A stretch of DNA of 64,000 bases from Pseudomonadota bacterium. GTDB taxonomy: Bacteria > Pseudomonadota > Alphaproteobacteria > Acetobacterales > Acetobacteraceae. Under the pieces are notes generated by a model. The model ran no database searches. It was not told the DNA's origin and saw nothing but the letters and a program-made list of their open reading frames with translations. Shown here one piece after another: positions 17,892 through 25,795 of this stretch (positions within the stretch are counted from its first letter, which is position 1; the number at the start of each line of letters is the position of its first letter). Made by a program: the position numbers and the translations under genes. The DNA lies in assembly GCA_021849425.1 (NCBI GenBank), contig JAJZSY010000002.1, positions 78,524 to 142,523 of the forward strand, written 5' to 3'.

Positions 17892-18389
17892 ATGCCCAAG
17901 AAACCCGTGAAATCCACCCTGCCGGATACCAAGGCGAAGAAGGCGGGCAGCAAGACCGCCGCCAAACCGAAAGCCAAGCCCAAGGCTCGCGCGGCGGCGA
18001 CCCATCCGCCGGTTCCGCCACTTAACCCGGCAGCCCCCAACGCCCAGGTTCTCGACCGGCTGTGGTCGACCATCCTTGCCCGCAAGTCGGCCGATCCGCT
18101 GGTCAGCCATTCGGCGCGGCTGCTGTCGCGCGGGATCAACAAGGTGGCGCAGAAATTCGGCGAGGAAGCGGTCGAGTGCCTGATCGAGGCCATCTCCGGC
18201 AATCGTGAGGCGCTGATCGCCGAGAGCGCGGACGTGCTGTATCACCTGCTGGTGATGTGGGTGGCGGCCGGGCTGCGGCCGGAGGATGTCTGGCTGGAAC
18301 TCCAGCGCCGGGAAGGGATATCCGGGATCGCCGAAAAAGCGTCCCGCCCGATGCTGCTGTCGATCGCGGAAACGAGGAAAATTCCATGA
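17892..18389 (+). CDS. hisE: Phosphoribosyl-ATP diphosphatase with a basic N-terminal tail
   Basis: This HisE/MazG-fold pyrophosphohydrolase (165 aa) acts at the second step of histidine synthesis. The catalytic domain begins near residue 51 ([14 protein letters not shown]) and carries [13 protein letters not shown] and [13 protein letters not shown], the metal-binding Glu/Asp helices. Typical HisE proteins have about 100-110 residues. Here the first 45 or so are a Lys/Ala/Pro-rich, low-complexity extension ([19 protein letters not shown]), resembling a histone H1 tail. Start ATG 17892 follows hisF by nine bases. The stop overlaps the HIT gene start (atga). Confidence 0.9.
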   Translation: MPKKPVKSTLPDTKAKKAGSKTAAKPKAKPKARAAATHPPVPPLNPAAPNAQVLDRLWSTILARKSADPLVSHSARLLSRGINKVAQKFGEEAVECLIEAISGNREALIAESADVLYHLLVMWVAAGLRPEDVWLELQRREGISGIAEKASRPMLLSIAETRKIP

Positions 18390-18769
18390 AACCAGGTGTG
18401 AGCGGCAAGCCGCCCTATGACGAGCAGAACGTCTTCGCCAAAATCCTGCGCGGCGAAATCCCCTGCCGGAAAGTGTTCGAAACCGAATTCGCCCTCGCCT
18501 TTCACGACATCAACCCGCAGGCGCCGCAGCATGTGCTGGTGATCCCGAAGGGGAAATACGTCTCCTTCGCCGATTTCTCGGCCACCGCCAGCGACGCCGA
18601 GATCGCCGGTTTCGTGCGCGCGGTGGGCGAGGTGGCGCGGCAGATCGGCGCGGAAGAGACCGGCTATCGGCTGCTCGCAAATATGGGGCCGGACAGCCAC
18701 CAGGAAGTGCCGCATCTGCACGTTCATGTCTTTGCCGGCCATCCGCTGGGGCCGATGCTCGTCCGCTGA
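18386..18769 (+). CDS. HIT-family nucleotide hydrolase (HinT-like)
   Basis: This histidine-triad protein (128 aa) has the phosphoramidase/nucleotide-binding fold of HinT. The active-site motif [11 protein letters not shown] fits the HxHxHxx pattern; [15 protein letters not shown] is the family's N-terminal signature. ATG 18386 overlaps the hisE stop, making this the seventh gene of the his cluster. Its role there is unclear; HinT hydrolyses adenosine phosphoramidates in other bacteria. Confidence 0.92.
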   Translation: MKPGVSGKPPYDEQNVFAKILRGEIPCRKVFETEFALAFHDINPQAPQHVLVIPKGKYVSFADFSATASDAEIAGFVRAVGEVARQIGAEETGYRLLANMGPDSHQEVPHLHVHVFAGHPLGPMLVR

Positions 18770-18773
18770 GCCG

Positions 18774-20825
18774 ATGCTGATCGCGGCGGACCGCCTGTTC
18801 CGCGACGGGGCGATCACCGGCCCCGGCGCGGTCGTTGTCGAGGGCGGGCGGATCGCCGCGGTGCTTGACTACGATCCCGCGAACCCGGATTTGCGGCTTG
18901 AGGGCGGCGTCCTCGCCCCCGGCCTGATCGATCTGCACAATAACGGCGCCTTCGGCGTCGATTGCGCCGAGGCGGACACCGAGGGATTCCGCCATCTCTG
19001 CCGGAACCTCGCCGCGCGGGGCGTCACCAGCTTCGCGCCCACGGTCATCACCGCGCCTTTCGCCGCCCTGCACGGCGCGGCGCGGCGCCTGCGCGCGGCG
19101 ATGCCGGCGATGGCGGGCGAACCGGCCGCGCGTATGCTTGGCCTGCATCTCGAAGGCCCGTTCCTCGCACCGAACCGGCGCGGCGCCCACCGCGCGGACT
19201 GGCTGCGGGAGCCGACCGGCGCGGCGCTGGACGAGCTTCTGGCCGACCCCGATCTTGCCGCCACGCTGAAGCTCGTCACCCTCGCGCCGGAGCGGCCGGG
19301 CGGGCTTGCGGCGGTGCGGCGGCTGACGGGCGCGGGGGTGGCGGTGGCACTGGGCCACAGCGATGCCGATGCGGCAGCCGCGCAAGCCGCGATCGAGGCC
19401 GGCGCCCGCCTGGTGACGCATGTGTTCACTGCGATGCGGCCGTTTCATCATCGCGATCCGGGGCTGATCGGCGTCGCCCTCGCCGATGCGCGGGTGCATG
19501 CGTGTTTCATCGCCGACGGCGTGCATGCGGATGCGCTGGCGTTGCGCTTCGGCTTCGCCGCCGCCGGGGCGCGGGCGGTGGCGGTGACCGACTCTGTCAG
19601 CCTCGCCGGCCTGCCCGAGGGCTGCATGGCACGCTTCGGCGGCGATTCCGCGCAGGCGCGGGACGGCGCCGCGCGGCGACCGGACGGGTCGCTCACCGGT
19701 GCGACGATCACGCTCGATGAAGGGCTGCGCCGCCTGATCGGTGCCGGCATCGCACCCGCTGCCGCGCTGTCTGCTGCGACCGAAGCCCCCGCCGCAGCCC
19801 TCGGCCTGGCAGATCGGGGGCGGCTCGCCGCCGGGTGCCTGGCCGATCTCGTCTGGTTCGACGATGGATTCGAGATCCGCAATGCCTGGATCGGCGGCGC
19901 GGCGCTGCATCCCCTGCCCGCGCCGGCGCGCCACGCCCCCGCCATGCCGGCGACGGAGACGATCCGCCGCGATCTCGACGAACTCGACCGGGCGGCCACC
20001 GGCACGATCATGGGCGCGTTGCTGGATCAGGAACAGGGAGCGGCGGCGGCGGTGAAGCGAGCCATTCCGTCGCTCGCCCGGCTGGCGGAGGAGGTGGCGG
20101 CGCGGCTCGAAGCCGGCGGGCGGCTGTTCTATGCCGGTGCTGGAACCTCCGGCCGCCTCGCGGTGCTCGATGCGGTGGAATGCGGCCCGACCTTCTCGCT
20201 GCCGGACGGGGTGATCATTCCCCTGATCGCCGGTGGCCGCGCGGCGGTGACCGGCGCGGTCGAGGGCGCCGAAGACGATGAGCATGCCGCTGCCGCCCTG
20301 CTCGATGAGCACAAGGCGGGCCCGGCGGATGGTCTCGTCGGCATCGCCGCCTCCGGGCGCACGCCGTTCACCCTCGGCGCGCTGCGCGCCGCCGCCGCGC
20401 GCGGCCTGCTGACCGGGGCGATCGTCAATGCCGATGGCCCGCTCGCCACCGCCGCCGACATCGCGGTGGTGATCGCGACGGGTGCTGAGGTGCTCGCCGG
20501 CTCGACCCGGCTTTCGGCCGGCACTAGCCAGAAACTGGCGCTCAACGCGCTCTCCACCACGGTGATGATGCGCCTCGGCAAGACGTTCGGCCCCTATATG
20601 GTCGATCTCCGCGCCACCAATGCGAAGCTGCGCGCCCGCGCCATCCGCATCGTCCGCGCGATTGCCGGCGCGTCCGAGGCCGATGCCAAAGATGCCCTTG
20701 AAACAAGCGGTTACGAAGTAAAAACGGCGATCGTCATGCTGGTGTTGCGAATCGGCACGACCGAGGCGCGCCTGCGGCTTGGCGCGGCGGGCGGGCGATT
20801 GCGCGCCGCCCTGGAAAGGGCATAG
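18774..20825 (+). CDS. nagA-murQ: Fused N-acetylglucosamine-6-P deacetylase and N-acetylmuramic acid-6-P etherase
   Basis: One 683-residue frame joins two enzymes of amino-sugar recycling. Residues 1 to about 380 are NagA: GLIDLHNNGAFGVDC, HLEGPF (metal Glu), ALGHSDAD, THVFTAMRPF, IADGVHAD and VTDSVSLAG are its metal and substrate motifs. From about 391 (ATG 19944 inside the frame) it is MurQ: the SIS domain has AGAGTSGRLAVLDAVECGP and AVEGAEDDE with both catalytic Glu, and GSTRLSAGTSQKL. Both halves are full length. MurQ cleaves MurNAc-6-P to GlcNAc-6-P and lactate, and NagA deacetylates GlcNAc-6-P, so the fusion does consecutive steps. It begins four bases after the HIT stop, so it may be co-transcribed with his. 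Confidence 0.9.
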   Translation: MLIAADRLFRDGAITGPGAVVVEGGRIAAVLDYDPANPDLRLEGGVLAPGLIDLHNNGAFGVDCAEADTEGFRHLCRNLAARGVTSFAPTVITAPFAALHGAARRLRAAMPAMAGEPAARMLGLHLEGPFLAPNRRGAHRADWLREPTGAALDELLADPDLAATLKLVTLAPERPGGLAAVRRLTGAGVAVALGHSDADAAAAQAAIEAGARLVTHVFTAMRPFHHRDPGLIGVALADARVHACFIADGVHADALALRFGFAAAGARAVAVTDSVSLAGLPEGCMARFGGDSAQARDGAARRPDGSLTGATITLDEGLRRLIGAGIAPAAALSAATEAPAAALGLADRGRLAAGCLADLVWFDDGFEIRNAWIGGAALHPLPAPARHAPAMPATETIRRDLDELDRAATGTIMGALLDQEQGAAAAVKRAIPSLARLAEEVAARLEAGGRLFYAGAGTSGRLAVLDAVECGPTFSLPDGVIIPLIAGGRAAVTGAVEGAEDDEHAAAALLDEHKAGPADGLVGIAASGRTPFTLGALRAAAARGLLTGAIVNADGPLATAADIAVVIATGAEVLAGSTRLSAGTSQKLALNALSTTVMMRLGKTFGPYMVDLRATNAKLRARAIRIVRAIAGASEADAKDALETSGYEVKTAIVMLVLRIGTTEARLRLGAAGGRLRAALERA

Positions 20826-20870
20826 TCCCTCCCGCACCGGCCAGCTCCCGGCCGGAAAATGGAGGAACTC

Positions 20871-22157
20871 ATGAGCCAGACGGCAGTCCAGGGCTTCGAA
20901 AGCGTCTTCACGCTCGAAGCCACCCAGTTGAAATACGGAATCGGCGCGGCTGACGAGCTCGGCTGGGAGGCGAAGCGCCTTGGCCTTCGCCATGTCATCC
21001 TGGTTGCCGACCCGATGCTGCACCAGTTCGGCCTGATCGAGCGGATCGAGGGAATCCTCGCCGCATCCGGCATCACCTTCGACCGGTTCGAGGATATCCA
21101 TGTCGAGCCGACGATTGACAGTTTCGCCCGCGGCGCGGCCTTCGCGGAGGCGCATCCCTGCGACGGGTTCATCGCCTTGGGCGGCGGCTCGACGATCGAT
21201 ACCGCGAAAGTCGCCAACCTGATCAGCACCCATGGCGGGGCGGTGATCGACTATGTCAACCCGCCGATCGGCGGCGGCAAGAAGCCGCCCGGACCGCTGC
21301 GGCCGCTGATCGCGCTGCCGACCACATCCGGCTCGGGATCGGAGGCGACCACCGTCGCCGTGCTCGATATCCCCGAACTGAAGGTCAAGAGCGGCATCTC
21401 GCATCGCTACATGCGGCCGACCCTCGCCATGGTCGATCCCGCCCTCGCCCGCACCACGCCGGCGGGCGTGACGGCCTCTGCCGGGCTCGACGTGATCTGC
21501 CACGCAGTCGAGAGCTATATCTCGAAACCGTTCAACCAGCGGCCGAAACCGGCCTCGCCGGACGATCGGCCGCCCTATCAGGGCTCGAACCCGGTGGCCG
21601 ATATCTGGTCGCTCCAGGCGATCGAGTTCGGCGGGAAATATCTCGCCCGCGCCGTGGCCGATGGCGAGGATTACGAGGCGCGCGGGACGATGATGCTCGG
21701 CGCGACGATGGCCGGCATCGGCTTCGGCACCGCCGGCGTGCACATTCCCCATGCCTGCGCCTATCCGATCGCCGGGCTGAAGCACGTCTATCACGCGCCC
21801 GGCTATTCGCGGAACCACGCCTTCGTGCCGCACGGGTTTTCGGTGATCGTCACGTCGCCGGCGGCATTCCGCTACACCTATGACGCGGCACCCGAGAAAC
21901 ATATCCGCGCCGCCAGCCTGCTGCGCGGCCACGATATCGAGACCCCCGGCCCGGACTCGCTGCCGGCGGCACTGATCGACCTGATGAAGGCCGTCGGCGC
22001 CCCGTCGGGCATCGCCGAACTCGGCTACACCGAGGCGGATATTCCCGCGATCATCGACGGCGCGCTGAAACAGCAGCGCCTGCTCGCCGGATCGCCCAAG
22101 CCGGTGGATGCCGGCATTCTGGAGACCATACTCCGCCAGTCGATGCGCAATTGGTAA
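20871..22157 (+). CDS. Iron-containing alcohol dehydrogenase of the hydroxyacid-oxoacid transhydrogenase type
   Basis: This type III (iron) alcohol dehydrogenase (428 aa) resembles eukaryotic HOT/ADHFE1 along its full length. HOT oxidises 4-hydroxybutyrate to succinic semialdehyde while reducing 2-oxoglutarate. Visible are FIALGGGSTIDTAKVANL (nucleotide site), YVNPPIGGGK, ALPTTSGSGSEAT, PYQGSNPVADIW and metal ligands in DVICHAVESY, GVHIPHACAYP and AFVPHGFSVI. The GGAGGA ribosome site (20861-20866) lies five bases before ATG 20871, so I prefer this to ATG 20859. The lactonase gene 27 bp downstream fits conversion of a lactone to a hydroxyacid substrate for this enzyme. Confidence 0.85.
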   Translation: MSQTAVQGFESVFTLEATQLKYGIGAADELGWEAKRLGLRHVILVADPMLHQFGLIERIEGILAASGITFDRFEDIHVEPTIDSFARGAAFAEAHPCDGFIALGGGSTIDTAKVANLISTHGGAVIDYVNPPIGGGKKPPGPLRPLIALPTTSGSGSEATTVAVLDIPELKVKSGISHRYMRPTLAMVDPALARTTPAGVTASAGLDVICHAVESYISKPFNQRPKPASPDDRPPYQGSNPVADIWSLQAIEFGGKYLARAVADGEDYEARGTMMLGATMAGIGFGTAGVHIPHACAYPIAGLKHVYHAPGYSRNHAFVPHGFSVIVTSPAAFRYTYDAAPEKHIRAASLLRGHDIETPGPDSLPAALIDLMKAVGAPSGIAELGYTEADIPAIIDGALKQQRLLAGSPKPVDAGILETILRQSMRNW

Positions 22158-22184
22158 AACCTCAATAACACAAGGGTAAGGAAA

Positions 22185-22973
22185 ATGTCAGACATCAGGC
22201 TCTACATGTTCAGCTGCGGCACGCTCAAGACCGTGACCGCCTCGATCAAGATGAACCAGGGCAACGATCCCTACGAAATCCCGGTGCCGTGGTTCCTCAT
22301 CACGCATCCGAAAGGCAATATCGTGATCGATGGCGGCAATGCCGCCGAGGTCGCCGAGGACATGCGGGCGCATTGGGGCGCGGTCTGCGATGTCTACCTC
22401 CCGGTGATGACGCGCGAGGAAGCCTGCCTGCCGCAGTTGCAGAAGCTCGGCATCGATCCGGCCAGCGTGCGCTACGTGCTGCAATCGCATCTGCATCTCG
22501 ACCATACCGGGGCGATCGGCCGGTTTCCGAACGCGACCCATCTCGTGCAGCGGGCGGAATACGAATATGCCTACACGCCGGACTGGTTCGCCGCCGGCGG
22601 CTATATCCGCAAGGATTTCGACAGGCCGGGCCTGAAATGGCAGTTCCTCAACGGCGCCGCCGATGATTTCTACGATCTCTACGGCGATGGAGTGATCCGC
22701 ACCGTCTTCACCCCCGGCCACGCGCCCGGGCATCAATCGTTCCTCGTCACGCTGCCGAAGGCGGGCCCGATGCTGCTGACGGTGGATGCCGCCTATACGA
22801 CCGATCACTGGGATGAGAAGGCGCTGCCGGGCTTCCTTGCCAGCACGGTGGATACCGTGCGCTCGGTGCAGAAGCTGCGCACGCTCGCCGAGAAGACCGG
22901 TGCGACGGTGGTGACTGGCCATGATCCGATCGCCTGGCCGAGCTTCAAACACGCGCCTGGCTATTACGGCTGA
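22185..22973 (+). CDS. AttM/BlcC-like metallo-beta-lactamase-fold lactonase
   Basis: This metallo-beta-lactamase-fold hydrolase (262 aa) has a two-zinc site: HLHLDH at H102-H107, the GHAPGHQS loop His and the bridging Asp in LLTVDAAYTT. It groups with AHL lactonases and BlcC gamma-butyrolactonase (AttM). VQRAEYEYAYTPDWFAAG and a long C-terminal stretch ending WPSFKHAPGYY are family-typical. It follows the HOT-type dehydrogenase by 27 bp and ends before a strong terminator. Either gamma-lactone catabolism or quorum quenching could be its role; the paired dehydrogenase favours the former. Confidence 0.85.
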   Translation: MSDIRLYMFSCGTLKTVTASIKMNQGNDPYEIPVPWFLITHPKGNIVIDGGNAAEVAEDMRAHWGAVCDVYLPVMTREEACLPQLQKLGIDPASVRYVLQSHLHLDHTGAIGRFPNATHLVQRAEYEYAYTPDWFAAGGYIRKDFDRPGLKWQFLNGAADDFYDLYGDGVIRTVFTPGHAPGHQSFLVTLPKAGPMLLTVDAAYTTDHWDEKALPGFLASTVDTVRSVQKLRTLAEKTGATVVTGHDPIAWPSFKHAPGYYG

Positions 22974-22997
22974 GCCTCGCCCTTCGCGGCAAAGACG

Positions 22998-23030
22998 AAC
23001 CCGCCCGGAGACGATCCGGGCGGGTTTTTT
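22998..23030 (+). terminator. Rho-independent terminator of the HOT/lactonase operon
   Basis: An 11-bp perfect stem (ACCCGCCCGGA, 22999-23009 / TCCGGGCGGGT, 23015-23025), five-base loop and a run of T to 23030. It lies 25 bases after the lactonase stop codon. Confidence 0.93.
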
Positions 23031-23052
23031 GTCGGTCGGAGATGACGCGCGA

Positions 23053-23814
23053 TCAGAACTGCACGCCGCGGGTCAGCGCGCCGTCGACCACGAGATTGGT
23101 GCCGGTAACGAAGCTCGCCGCCGGGCTGGCGAGGAACACCACGCCGCGCGCCACCTCGTCAGGCCGGCCCATGCGCCCGGTCGGGTTGAGGGCGAGCGCC
23201 TCCTTGAACAGCGCCGGATTGCCGTGCTCGATCTTTTCCCACACGCCGCCGGGAAAATAGGTATTGCCCGGCGAGAGCGCGTTGACGCGGATGCCCTTGC
23301 CGGCGAGCTGGAACGACAGACCCTTGGCGTAATGGATCAGCGCCGCCTTGAACACGCCATAAGGGCCGGCGGCGAAATCCACCTCGCGGCCCGAGACCGA
23401 GGAGATCACCACGATCGAGGCGGCATCGGATTTTTCGAGGAACGGCATCGCCGCGTTCACCGCGGTCACCGTGCCCATCATGTCGGTCTCGAATTCCGCC
23501 CGCCACGACGTTTCGTCCTGCCCGATCGAGAGCGCCGACACATTGGCGACGACGATGTCGATCCCGCCGAACTCCGAGCCGACATCGGCGATCCAGGTCG
23601 CCAACGCCGCATGATCCGCAACGTCGACGGCGCGGCCGGTGGCGCGCACGCCCGCGCCGCGCAGCTCCGCCACCGCGCTCTCGACCTCCTGCGCGTTGCG
23701 CGCGCAGATGGCGACATCGGTGCCTTCCTGCGCCAGCAGCTCGGCCACCGAACGGCCGATCCCCTTGGTGCCGCCGGTGATGACGGCGCGTTTGCCTTTC
23801 AGTCCAAGATCCAT
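23053..23814 (-). CDS. Short-chain dehydrogenase/reductase
   Basis: This classical SDR (253 aa) has an N-terminal cofactor motif TGGTKGIG, the Ser in VISSVSGRE and the catalytic YGVFK. It opens MDLGLKGKRAVITGG, almost like the SDR encoded at 25000, so the two are probably paralogues. The start is 23814, one base beyond the acetamidase stop (23816-23818), an operon-like spacing. Substrate unknown; proximity to an acetamidase and another SDR suggests one catabolic group. Confidence 0.88.
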   Translation of the reverse strand: MDLGLKGKRAVITGGTKGIGRSVAELLAQEGTDVAICARNAQEVESAVAELRGAGVRATGRAVDVADHAALATWIADVGSEFGGIDIVVANVSALSIGQDETSWRAEFETDMMGTVTAVNAAMPFLEKSDAASIVVISSVSGREVDFAAGPYGVFKAALIHYAKGLSFQLAGKGIRVNALSPGNTYFPGGVWEKIEHGNPALFKEALALNPTGRMGRPDEVARGVVFLASPAASFVTGTNLVVDGALTRGVQF

Positions 23815-23815
23815 G

Positions 23816-24826
23816 TCAGCCTGTCTCCCCATCGATGTATTTCTTCAGGATACCGGCGCCGACCGTGTAATTCGGGTCGACGAAATTGCCGAGCCGCACC
23901 CGGCCGCACTGGCTCAGCATCATGTAGGCGTCCCACCGGTCGAACCCGTATTCCGCCTCGAGCCACAAGACGAGATCGCGATAGGCGATGCGCGTCGCAT
24001 CCTCAAGCGGCCGGGCCGAGCCGATCGCCATGATGAAATCCTCGCGCTCCAGCCGCGGCCATTCGAGCGCCCAGTTCTTGATCAGGTCGACACGGATGGT
24101 GGTTTCCGAGGCGTATTCCACCGCCGTGCCGCACACCTCGCCATCGCCCTGGCAGGCATGGGCATCGCCGATGAACAGCCGCGCGCCCAGCGAGCGCACC
24201 GGCAGATAGGTGATGCTGCCCGGCCCCATGTCCGGCAGATCCATGTTGCCGCCATGCGAACCGGGCGTCAGCGAGTTGATGCTGTCGATTTCCGGCGAGG
24301 TGGAGAGCGTGCCGATATGCGGCGCATAGGGCAGCACGACGCGCGCGCTCCAGCGCACCTCCTTCTCGTTCACCGGCACCTTGCGGGTGATTTCGGGCAG
24401 CGGCGGATTGAGTGTTGCGGTAAGGGCTGTGCCGGTGAGCGCGCCGAATTGCGGGATCATGCAGCAGGTGCCGTGCGGATCATCGCCGCGCGGGCGCATC
24501 CGTTCGATATGCACGGCGATCGCATCGCCGGGTTCCGCGCCTTCGATCATGATCGGGCCGTTCTGCGGATTGACGAAGGGCATGCGCAGGCGGCGGCTCG
24601 GCTTGTCGCGCTCGGTGCGGATCGCGCCCTCGAAGGCGTCGCGGGTCTCGACCACGATACGGTCCCCGGGATCAACCGTCAGCACCGGTTCGGAATAGGG
24701 GCCGATCGTGTAGTGATACTGGCCCTGCATGTCCTCGGTGAGCTGGTGGACGCGCGGCTTGCGGGCCCAGCCGACGCCCCGCCGCGCCACGATCGATCTC
24801 GCAATCCAGTTCGTCGCCTTCGCCAT
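23816..24826 (-). CDS. Acetamidase/formamidase family protein
   Basis: This 336-residue protein belongs to the FmdA_AmdA family of amidases, which hydrolyse short amides such as formamide or acetamide. Family features include the N-terminal VLTVDPGDRIVVET, GAEPGDAIAVHI, FGALTG and the GDAHACQGDGEVCGTAVE region, with likely metal and catalytic residues. Start ATG 24826 has a strong GGAGGG ribosome site. The gene is first in a minus-strand pair with the SDR, and divergent from another SDR. An inverted repeat lies in the shared promoter region. Confidence 0.88.
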   Translation of the reverse strand: MAKATNWIARSIVARRGVGWARKPRVHQLTEDMQGQYHYTIGPYSEPVLTVDPGDRIVVETRDAFEGAIRTERDKPSRRLRMPFVNPQNGPIMIEGAEPGDAIAVHIERMRPRGDDPHGTCCMIPQFGALTGTALTATLNPPLPEITRKVPVNEKEVRWSARVVLPYAPHIGTLSTSPEIDSINSLTPGSHGGNMDLPDMGPGSITYLPVRSLGARLFIGDAHACQGDGEVCGTAVEYASETTIRVDLIKNWALEWPRLEREDFIMAIGSARPLEDATRIAYRDLVLWLEAEYGFDRWDAYMMLSQCGRVRLGNFVDPNYTVGAGILKKYIDGETG

Positions 24827-24905
24827 GTCTCCCCTCCATCGCCGCGCGGACACAGCGCCCGCCAGCCGCAAGTGCCGTCGCCTCAACGGCCGGATGATGC
24901 GGCGT

Positions 24906-24922
24906 TTGCGCGCCCCGCGCAA
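24906..24922. promoter_or_regulatory. Inverted repeat in the divergent acetamidase/SDR promoter region
   Basis: TTGCGCG-CCC-CGCGCAA is a perfect repeat with 7-bp arms and a 3-base spacer, about midway between the two divergent start codons. It overlaps a GCAATTGC palindrome (24919-24926). A candidate operator; no regulator gene is adjacent. Confidence 0.35.
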
Positions 24923-24999
24923 TTGCATCCAGCCCCCGGAACCCCACATCCGCCAGCATATCCGTGCCGTCACGAAACAATTTGCCGAAGGAGAAAACG

Positions 25000-25776
25000 A
25001 TGGATCTCGGCCTGAGCGGAAAGCGTGTGCTGGTGACCGGCGGCTCGAAGGGCATCGGCTTTGCCTGCGCCGCGGCATTCATCGCCGAGGGGGCGGAAGT
25101 CGCGATCTGCTCGCGCCAGCAGGCCAATCTCGATGCGGCGAGGGCGACGTTGCGGGTCGGCGCGGCCTTCGCGGCCGATCTCAGCGATCCTGGTCAGGCG
25201 GGCGCAATGGTGGCGGCGGCCGAGGCCGAACTCGGCCCGATCGACATTCTCGTCAACAGCGCCGGCGCGGCGCGGCGCACCCCGCCCGACGAGCTGACCC
25301 CAGCCCATTGGCGCGCCGCGATGGACGCCAAGTATTTCAGCTACATCAACGTGATCGATCCGCTGGTGAAGCTGATGGCGGCGCGCGGCGGCGGGGTGAT
25401 CGTCAACGTGATCGGCAATGGCGGGAAGATCGCCTCGCCGGTGCATCTGGCCGGCGGGGCGGCGAACGCGGCGCTGATGCTGGCAACCGCCGGCCTTGCC
25501 ACCGCCTATGCGAAACAGAGGGTGCGGGTTGTCGGCCTCAATCCGGGACTGACCGAGACCGGGCGCGTCGCCGAGGGGCTTGCCTCGGATGCGCGGCTCG
25601 CCGGGATCAGCGTCGACGAGGCGCGAGCCCGCGGCATCGCCCGGATTCCGCTTGGTCGGATGGCGACGCCGGAGGACATCGCCAATACGGTGCTGTTCCT
25701 CGCCTCGCCCCGCGCCAGCTATGTGACGGGCGTGAACATCACAATGGACGGCGCTTCCACCGCCTGCGTCGTTTGA
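25000..25776 (+). CDS. SDR-fold protein without the catalytic Ser-Tyr-Lys
   Basis: This 258-residue SDR-fold protein keeps the cofactor motif TGGSKGIG, LVNSAGAA (NNAG-like) and the C-terminal YVTGVNITMDG. The active site is absent: where family members have Ser, Tyr and Lys it has G139, G152 and N156 (region VHLAGGAANAALM). It can probably still bind NAD(P)H and substrate but should lack standard reductase activity. The start is ATG 25000 with AAGGAG upstream. It shares an opening MDLGL-GKR with the SDR at 23053. The next SDR follows after 19 bases. Confidence 0.8.
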   Translation: MDLGLSGKRVLVTGGSKGIGFACAAAFIAEGAEVAICSRQQANLDAARATLRVGAAFAADLSDPGQAGAMVAAAEAELGPIDILVNSAGAARRTPPDELTPAHWRAAMDAKYFSYINVIDPLVKLMAARGGGVIVNVIGNGGKIASPVHLAGGAANAALMLATAGLATAYAKQRVRVVGLNPGLTETGRVAEGLASDARLAGISVDEARARGIARIPLGRMATPEDIANTVLFLASPRASYVTGVNITMDGASTACVV

Positions 25777-25795
25777 CAACGAAAGGTTGGATGAC

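Noticed and set aside
18510..21932. 1140-codon open frame on the minus strand opposite hinT, nagA-murQ and the Fe-ADH
   Set aside because: It crosses three good genes on the other strand; composition is repetitive and no motif was seen.
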